64,000 nt of DNA from the NCBI GenBank assembly GCA_964492335.1, contig CAZBJX010000003.1:1-64000 (forward strand). The letters are read 5' to 3'. Position numbers and translations under genes: made by a program. Under the pieces are notes generated by a model that searched no databases, was not told the DNA's origin, and saw only the letters and a program-made list of their open reading frames with translations. This DNA comes from JAFGCL01 sp964492335 (GTDB lineage: Bacteria; Chloroflexota; Dehalococcoidia; UBA2247; RBG-13-53-26). Shown piece after piece: positions 58,649 through 64,000 of this stretch; position 1 is the stretch's first letter; each line of letters begins with the position of its first letter.

Positions 58649-58736
58649 CAACGTGTTGCGCGGGCAAGGGCCGGGCGGCGCCGTCCCTGTCAGCGGAGTG
58701 GACAACGCCAACGTGTTGCGCGGGCAAGGGCCGGGC
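58649..58736. repeat. 27-bp direct repeat, two copies 60 bp apart
   Basis: Identical 27-bp blocks begin at 58649 and 58709 in the 180-bp gap between the GT2 gene and the propeller gene. Each starts with the near-palindrome CAACGTGTTG. They could be operator-type sites or remnants of a small duplication. Confidence 0.8.
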
Positions 58737-58766
58737 CCCGTGCGGCAGCAGCCACCGCCCGGCAGG

Positions 58767-60431
58767 TCACCCGGCGTGCTTCCCGCGGCGGGCCAGCAGT
58801 AAGGCGCCGGCGGCCGCGGCGAGGAAGGCCCCGCCGGCTGCGCCGGCGCCCACCCAGCCCCAGGGTGTGAGGCGGCTGGGGGCTGCGGCCACCTCGAAGG
58901 CCCCGGGCAGGGTGCCGCTGCCCCCCGGTGCCACAACCGTGGCGTCGCGCCACCTGAGGGCGGCCTCCGGGGCGATGAAGATGCTGGCGGTTATCCGGTT
59001 GTGGTCGTGCACCTTGAAGTCGTCCACCGTGATGCCTTCACCGAAATCCAGGGAGATGGCCTCGGCCAGGTAGCGGCCGATGGCGGTGAACCAGACCCTC
59101 TCACCTCTTCGCGCCCGGGTGAAATCCACCGACAGCAGGACCGGCGGGGCGGGCTCGACCGTGAAGGCGGAGCGCAGGGTAGCACTGCCGCCCTCCGTCT
59201 TCAGCGCTATGTCCCTCGGCCCCGGCCCGGCGGTCTGGCCGACCTCGATGGAGGCCGTCAGCAGGCTGGCGCTTTCGATGACCAGGCCTTCCACCGAGAT
59301 GCCCTCCCCGAAGCTGACCACGGAGGTGGTGTCGAGATTCGTGCCGGCAATGGCTATCGACGCCGAATCCCCCTGGGCGGCCCGGGTGGCGGATATCTGC
59401 TGGATGGCAGGCGGCCGCGACTGCAGGATGGTCCCGTCATCGCCCACGGCGAACACATCGCCCCCCGGGCTGCTCCAGACGCCGTAGAGGTCCTTTCCCG
59501 CGCTCCAGGCGCTCCAGGCGCTCCAGGCCCCGCCGTCCCAGTGGAGGTTGCCGCCGCTGCCCACCGCGTATACGTCGGATGGCGAGCGGCCCCAGACGGC
59601 GTTGAGGGACACGGGGGAGATGCCATCCGGCAGGGGCACGCCGGTCCAGCCCTGGCCATCGTAGCGGGTGATGCAGCCACCGCCCACCGCAATCACGTTT
59701 GAGGCTGAGCCTGCCCAGACACCGGTCAGGCCGCAATCGTCGATGCCGTGCTTTGTGGTCCAGGCATCACCGTCATAGTGCCGGACGTAGCCTGCCAGCG
59801 ACGGGCACGGGGACGCTGCCGCCACGGGGCACACCGGGTGCCGGTCGGTGCCGGCGGCGTAGACGTCCGTGGAGGTGGTGCCGCAGACCGATTTCAGGTC
59901 GATGCTTGTATCGCTGACCATGGCGGCCCAGGCGGTGCCGTTGCAGTGCAGGATGCTGCCATTGTCCCCCACGGCGAAGACGTCCGAGGAAGTGGCCCCC
60001 CAAACCCCGTTCAGGGTCTCGGCTGTGCCCGATGTCATCGCGGTCCAGGCGGCGCCGTCGTAGTGCAGGATGGTCCCGCCGGTGCCGACGGCGTAAACGT
60101 TGTCCGCGGAAGTTCCCCAGACGCCATTGAGTGTTCTCGTGGTGCCCGACGCCATCCCGGTCCAGGCGGCGCCGTCGTAGTGCAGGATGGTGCCGCCTGA
60201 GCCGACGGCGAACAGGTCGGACGACGAGGTGCCCCACAGGGCCAGCAGCCGGGCTGCAGTGCCGCTGGCCATGGGCCGCCAGGCGGCCAGGCTGTCGCCG
60301 GCCCTCACGGCCGGGGGAGAGGCGGCCAGGGCCAGGCAGGCCGCCAGGACCAGGCAGGCCGCCAGGGACAGGAGCAGCGTCCCCGGGACGGGGGCCGGTC
60401 TCCGGCGCTTCATCAGGTCCAATGTCCTCAT
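58767..60431 (-). CDS. Secreted beta-propeller and IPT/TIG-domain surface protein with membrane anchor
   Basis: This protein of about 554 aa has a signal peptide (core TLLLSLAACLVLAACLAL), about seven propeller blades of the form GVWGTSxDNVYAVGxxGTILHYDGAAW (about residues 50-330), two IPT/TIG-like Ig modules, and a C-terminal helix followed by ARRGKHAG. The blade sequence is close to the propeller of the pilus-locus protein at 12387-15320. A 9-bp triplication near 59500-59526 encodes WSA three times. The start could also be the ATG at 60413. It lies between glycosyltransferase genes and a beta-helix surface protein gene; adhesion is a guess. Confidence 0.82.
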   Translation of the reverse strand: MRTLDLMKRRRPAPVPGTLLLSLAACLVLAACLALAASPPAVRAGDSLAAWRPMASGTAARLLALWGTSSSDLFAVGSGGTILHYDGAAWTGMASGTTRTLNGVWGTSADNVYAVGTGGTILHYDGAAWTAMTSGTAETLNGVWGATSSDVFAVGDNGSILHCNGTAWAAMVSDTSIDLKSVCGTTSTDVYAAGTDRHPVCPVAAASPCPSLAGYVRHYDGDAWTTKHGIDDCGLTGVWAGSASNVIAVGGGCITRYDGQGWTGVPLPDGISPVSLNAVWGRSPSDVYAVGSGGNLHWDGGAWSAWSAWSAGKDLYGVWSSPGGDVFAVGDDGTILQSRPPAIQQISATRAAQGDSASIAIAGTNLDTTSVVSFGEGISVEGLVIESASLLTASIEVGQTAGPGPRDIALKTEGGSATLRSAFTVEPAPPVLLSVDFTRARRGERVWFTAIGRYLAEAISLDFGEGITVDDFKVHDHNRITASIFIAPEAALRWRDATVVAPGGSGTLPGAFEVAAAPSRLTPWGWVGAGAAGGAFLAAAAGALLLARRGKHAG

Positions 60432-60451
60432 ATGGTCGGCCCCGAGGCCGG

Positions 60452-62347
60452 CTACCGCCGGCCCAGGCTGTACCCCGCGATGGCGGAGATGGAGACCAGG
60501 GCCAGCGCACCCGCCGCGCCCAGGAGGCCCCAGGCCCACCCCGGGAATGGGGAACGCCCGGCGCCGCCCCCCCTGGCGACGATGGCCCACCGACTGAAGT
60601 GGCTGGTGGAGGCCATCAGAGTCTGACCCTCCGCATCCACCGTGGTATCGGCCACTACCCACTTGCCGGCCACCGCGTCAAGGTAGCACAGGGCGAGGTT
60701 GCCCGGTTCTCCCTTCGCTGCGTCCAGGTCGCTGTCGGAGTACCTGGCCCATATGGTCACTTCCCGGTTAAGCTGGTCCGGGCCCTCGATGTCGAAGAAG
60801 GTATCCGCGGAACGGTAGCCGGACACGCCCTGGAGGGGATCATCCCCGGTCCCCTCCGCAATCACCAGGGTGAAGGCCCGGCCGGCGGCGCCGGCGGGGA
60901 TGTGGAGGGTGATGGCCCCGTCGCTGGTCTGGATGATGGCGGGGTTGTCGGCGCCCACCGTGGTCCAGGCCAGCGCGTCCATGACCAGCACGCATGCTCT
61001 CTTGATCCTGGTGTCGGACCCGGACCTGCCCGTGACCGTCAGGGTCACCGTATAGGCCCCCGTTTCCTCGTAAGTGAACGAGGGGTTCCGCTCGGTGCTG
61101 TCCGTGATGTCGTCGCCGTCAAGGTCCCATTCCCAGGTGAGAATGTCCCCCAGGGAGCGGTCCTCGAACCGGACTTCGAGCGGGGCCAGCCCCGCGGCCC
61201 GGGCAGCCGCGAAATCCGCCTTGACCCCCATGATGGTCATCAGCGGGCAGCCGTCCGAGGCCCCGTAGACCCCGGTGTACGGCAGGTGCGTGTCACCGAT
61301 CCCGTCGCCGGCGGCCCTGCCGCCGGTGCCGTCGTCCAATCCGGTGTAGTCGCTCCAGTAGTTCCCCACGATGCCGGAGTACTTCTGTCCCTGGTATGCG
61401 TAGTAGATGGGCTGCGGCGACACCCAGGAGTTGGCGACCTCGTTGCCGGCCACGACGTTACCCAGGGCATTGTCCGACAGGGTGTTGAGGTACACCGCGT
61501 GGCCCCCGGTCAGCCCCGCCATGTCGATCCCGTAGCGACCGTTGTTGGAGATGGTGTTGGAGGCGATGGTGTTTCCGGGGTTGCCGGCAATGAGTATCCC
61601 GTTGCCCCGGTTATCGTTGAAGGCGTTGTTCATGATGGTGATCCGGGCGGTCATGCTCCGGAGTGCTATGCCGTGCTCGCCGTTGGAGCTGCAGGCATTG
61701 TCCATGACGCTGCTGTTGTACGTATCGATCATGCAGATCCCGGTCTGCACAGAGGAGCAGATGACATTGCGGCGGATGAGCCAGTCGTCGCAGCCCTCCA
61801 CGTAGACTCCGTGCAGGTTACGGTGCTGGGGGTCCCAGCCGATGCGACAGTCCTCGATCACCGAGCCGCTGGAGTGCGTGGCCAGCACCCCCGCCCTCTG
61901 GCTGTACCCCGGCGTCATCATCTCTGCCGGGGCGTCCGCACCGTAGATGTCCAGGTTCTTGAGGATGACCCCGTCGGCATAGGATATCTCGAATACCGGC
62001 GCCAGCGGGCTCTTGGCCCTCACCTGGGGCCTGGCGCCCGCCTGGTCGTAGCTGGTTATGGTGACGGGCTTGTCGATCAACACGTTCTCGACGTAGTCAT
62101 CGGTCTCCTCGTTGTTGTCATCCGCCAGCCGTATCGTGTCCCCGGGGTCGACCCGGGAGACCGCGTGGGAGATGGTCCGCCACGGGTTGCCCTCGCTGCC
62201 CGTCCCCCTTATGTTGCTTCCCAGGTAGCTGACGTAGTAGGTATTGCCGGCTGCCCGGGCCGGGGCCGGCGCGGCGGAGATGGAGGACATGGCGGCGGCA
62301 CCGGCGAGCGCCACCAGCATCAGGAGCGCCAGGCCCTTCCTAATCAT
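60452..62347 (-). CDS. Secreted parallel beta-helix and PKD-domain surface protein with membrane anchor
   Basis: This 631-aa protein has a signal peptide ending near residue 33 (AARAAG), a right-handed parallel beta-helix of NosD/pectate-lyase type (about residues 50-330, many N-x-I/N-N turns such as NGEHGIALRS and NTISNNGRYGIDM), a PKD domain (about 375-450, WEWDLDGDD), another beta domain, and a C-terminal helix with GYSLGRR. AAGGAGGGTCAAG precedes the ATG. Its start overlaps the 3' end of the upstream GT-C-like gene by 8 bp. It may bind or cut polysaccharide, but no catalytic residues can be assigned. Confidence 0.85.
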   Translation of the reverse strand: MIRKGLALLMLVALAGAAAMSSISAAPAPARAAGNTYYVSYLGSNIRGTGSEGNPWRTISHAVSRVDPGDTIRLADDNNEETDDYVENVLIDKPVTITSYDQAGARPQVRAKSPLAPVFEISYADGVILKNLDIYGADAPAEMMTPGYSQRAGVLATHSSGSVIEDCRIGWDPQHRNLHGVYVEGCDDWLIRRNVICSSVQTGICMIDTYNSSVMDNACSSNGEHGIALRSMTARITIMNNAFNDNRGNGILIAGNPGNTIASNTISNNGRYGIDMAGLTGGHAVYLNTLSDNALGNVVAGNEVANSWVSPQPIYYAYQGQKYSGIVGNYWSDYTGLDDGTGGRAAGDGIGDTHLPYTGVYGASDGCPLMTIMGVKADFAAARAAGLAPLEVRFEDRSLGDILTWEWDLDGDDITDSTERNPSFTYEETGAYTVTLTVTGRSGSDTRIKRACVLVMDALAWTTVGADNPAIIQTSDGAITLHIPAGAAGRAFTLVIAEGTGDDPLQGVSGYRSADTFFDIEGPDQLNREVTIWARYSDSDLDAAKGEPGNLALCYLDAVAGKWVVADTTVDAEGQTLMASTSHFSRWAIVARGGGAGRSPFPGWAWGLLGAAGALALVSISAIAGYSLGRR

Positions 62348-64000
62348 CTTGACCCTCCTTCATGAAGTGATGCCATTTTAGCACAGGGCCGCGGTCCTTC
62401 GACCGCATGCGACGGGCCCGGAGCGCCAGGAGCAGGGCGGCGGACGCCAGGAGCAGCAACAGGCTGGCCCCGCTGAGGATGCATCCGGCGGCCCGCAGGG
62501 GGGAAGGGGTGTACTCCAGGACCACGTCGTACTCCCCGGCGGGGAGGTCGAAGCCGTTGATGCACTCGAAGCACGCAGAGGCCGGCACGCAGGCTCCCCC
62601 GGCTGTCGCCGTCCAACCTGGGTGATAGGATTCGCTGAGGACCAGGCGGAACGGCGACGGCTGGTCCACGTGTACCGAGTACCTCCCGCTGCCGGTGTGG
62701 CGGTACTCCAGGCCGGTATCGATGGCGGCTGACATCACGGCCACCCGGTCGAACCAGAGGGTGAAATCGCCGGGCATGTCCCCCCCGGCCCGCTCCCGGA
62801 TGCCGAACCGGACCTCGGTGGTCCTGCCCGGGTCAATGGCGGGGCCTCCATCCGCCGGGTCCCGTCGAAGCAGGAGCCGGAGCGGGATCTCAACGTCGTT
62901 CCATCCGGCTGCGATGCCATCGGCGATTCGCAGATCCATGCCGTAGCGGCTACCGTCGGCCTCCAGGGCATCGATGGTGATGCAGGCGCCTGCGATGGCC
63001 TGCTCGCTGTAGAAGCCCAGGCAGATGCAATCATCGCCGTCCATCGCCATGTGGCTGACATCAACGCCCAGGGATGCCCACTGCTCACCGGCCCCGGTGC
63101 ACCGGAAGCGCGCCGCCAGGGAGGGGGCCGCAGAACGGGTCCGGGCCTCATCCAGGGACAACGTGACGGCCAGGCCCAGCCCCGCGCCGGCCAGCCTCAC
63201 GCCGTCGGGCGGCAGTTCCCGCCTGTCGGAATAGCTGACCGCGAAGGCCCGGGGCATGCAGGCCGGCGACTCGTAGATGTCGAGGGACTCGCCCGACCAG
63301 GCCAGGGAGTAGCCCCGGCCCGGCCCGATGGGGCCGGCATCTGCTCCCGCCCGGTGGCGCACCACGTATCTGACGCCGAAGAGCCTGAGCCATTCGTCCA
63401 GGCTGGCCCCCTGGTCCCGGCTGCTGCTGAGGAAGTCCAGGATGTCGGCAGTGCAGGCCAGGGCGGTCGCGGGGACGCCTCCGTAGACGCAGGCCTTGTC
63501 GTGCAGCCAGGTCCAGCAGATGGGGTTGATCACCCAGCGCCCTTCGGCGGTGAGGGACCAGGTGGACAATGGGAGGTCGGTGATGCGGTAGTCCCCGTCC
63601 TCCTGCTCCTCGAGCCATTGGCAGGCGCTCTGCTGCTCGGGTGTCAGGGTGAAGGTGCTCAGGGCCTCCCTCGTCTCCCGCCAGGTGTTGGCCAGCAGGA
63701 GCAGGACGGCGAGCACGAGGAAGCATGCTGCGGCGGCGCCGGCGCGGGGGGGGCGAAGGGAGAGCCCCCGCAGCCGCCGCACAGCGGCGCCGACGAAGAA
63801 GCCGATCAGGACGGCGTAGCTCAGGCTGCCGAAAAGGAGGAAGCGCCACGGAGTCCTCAGGCCGTCGAAGAAGGGGACCAGCCGGTAGGCCAGGCTGAAG
63901 AGCTTGACGGGCGAATCCGGGCCCATGGACAGGAGGACGGCCACGGCCAGGGAGCCGCAGAAGAACCAGACGTGCCACCGACGGCGGTCCAGCAGCATCG
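62340..64000 (-). CDS. Polytopic membrane protein, GT-C/YfhO-like, 5' end beyond window
   Basis: The frame is open to the window end, so the N-terminus is missing; 552 residues are seen from the first ATG. Four or so hydrophobic helices are visible at the start (WFFCGSLAVAVLL, LLFGSLSYAVLIGFF, ACFLVLAVLLLLANTW). A large external domain with ITDLPLSTW and RYVVRH follows, then a C-terminal helix and the basic RARRMRSK. The layout (multi-helix block, then external domain with VRYVV and a beta-sandwich, then a terminal helix) resembles the YfhO family of proposed glycosyltransferases. It overlaps the downstream beta-helix gene by 8 bp. Confidence 0.75.
   Translation of the reverse strand, partial: MLLDRRRWHVWFFCGSLAVAVLLSMGPDSPVKLFSLAYRLVPFFDGLRTPWRFLLFGSLSYAVLIGFFVGAAVRRLRGLSLRPPRAGAAAACFLVLAVLLLLANTWRETREALSTFTLTPEQQSACQWLEEQEDGDYRITDLPLSTWSLTAEGRWVINPICWTWLHDKACVYGGVPATALACTADILDFLSSSRDQGASLDEWLRLFGVRYVVRHRAGADAGPIGPGRGYSLAWSGESLDIYESPACMPRAFAVSYSDRRELPPDGVRLAGAGLGLAVTLSLDEARTRSAAPSLAARFRCTGAGEQWASLGVDVSHMAMDGDDCICLGFYSEQAIAGACITIDALEADGSRYGMDLRIADGIAAGWNDVEIPLRLLLRRDPADGGPAIDPGRTTEVRFGIRERAGGDMPGDFTLWFDRVAVMSAAIDTGLEYRHTGSGRYSVHVDQPSPFRLVLSESYHPGWTATAGGACVPASACFECINGFDLPAGEYDVVLEYTPSPLRAAGCILSGASLLLLLASAALLLALRARRMRSKDRGPVLKWHHFMKEGQDD

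Noticed and set aside
60131..62365. A 744-codon open frame on the plus strand opposite the beta-helix gene
   Set aside because: The minus strand carries signal peptide, beta-helix, PKD and anchor; the plus frame is an Arg/Pro/Val-rich shadow.

Overview
The window is GC-rich, roughly two thirds G+C, with tightly packed genes and many 1-26 bp start/stop overlaps. It looks chromosomal and comes from a monoderm-like bacterium. Surface proteins carry a signal peptide and end in a single membrane helix with a basic tail. The type IV pilus genes include no secretin. The zinc-ribbon protein with an archaeal-type output domain, the hisZ/hisG pair, citramalate synthase and the tandem clpP genes fit the phylum Chloroflexota, probably a Dehalococcoidia-like lineage. 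That placement is inferred from gene content and protein flavour, not from a marker search.

Region 1 (1-16.4 kb) is a type IV pilus locus, nearly all on the minus strand. Reading in the direction of transcription, it has PilV-like and PilW-like minor prepilins, a 977-aa PilX-like prepilin carrying a beta-propeller (possible tip adhesin), PilO, a fused PilM-PilN, PilT, a zinc-ribbon/TackOD1-like protein with a duplicated nuclease-like domain, the major pilin, a 1616-aa FN3/PKD surface protein built from near-identical 681-bp repeats, and the prepilin peptidase. PilB, PilC and PilQ are not seen here.

Region 2 (16.7-49.7 kb) is mostly housekeeping. It covers isoleucine precursor and histidine synthesis (cimA, hisB, hisC, hisG, hisZ), translation (gltX, aspS, tRNA-Gln, rpmF, yceD), fatty acid, phospholipid and isoprenoid synthesis (fabD, acpP, plsC, ispH), DNA and RNA metabolism (holB, nusB, rnhA, rnpB, topA, dprA), protein quality control (tig and two clpP genes), aroQ, an M24 peptidase, a PHP phosphoesterase and a PurN-like formyltransferase. 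Two small loci look damaged or switchable: a membrane protein with an in-frame UGA after its signal peptide (18.4 kb), and a VOC-family gene broken at an 11-G tract (25.3 kb).

Region 3 (49.6-64 kb) begins with two tRNA-Ser genes separated by a 42-bp tandem repeat, followed by a solo IS200/IS605-like right end. An identical end, bar one base, sits at the stop codon of rpmF. Next come an ArsB/NhaD-family transporter and a cell-surface glycan cluster: an O-antigen-ligase-like protein, a flippase, two large GT-C-like membrane proteins, and GT4 and GT2 glycosyltransferases. Two large anchored surface proteins are interleaved with it, a beta-propeller with IPT/TIG domains and a parallel beta-helix with PKD. 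The propeller repeats resemble those in the pilus tip candidate, so the same surface module was used twice. The last gene runs off the window end.
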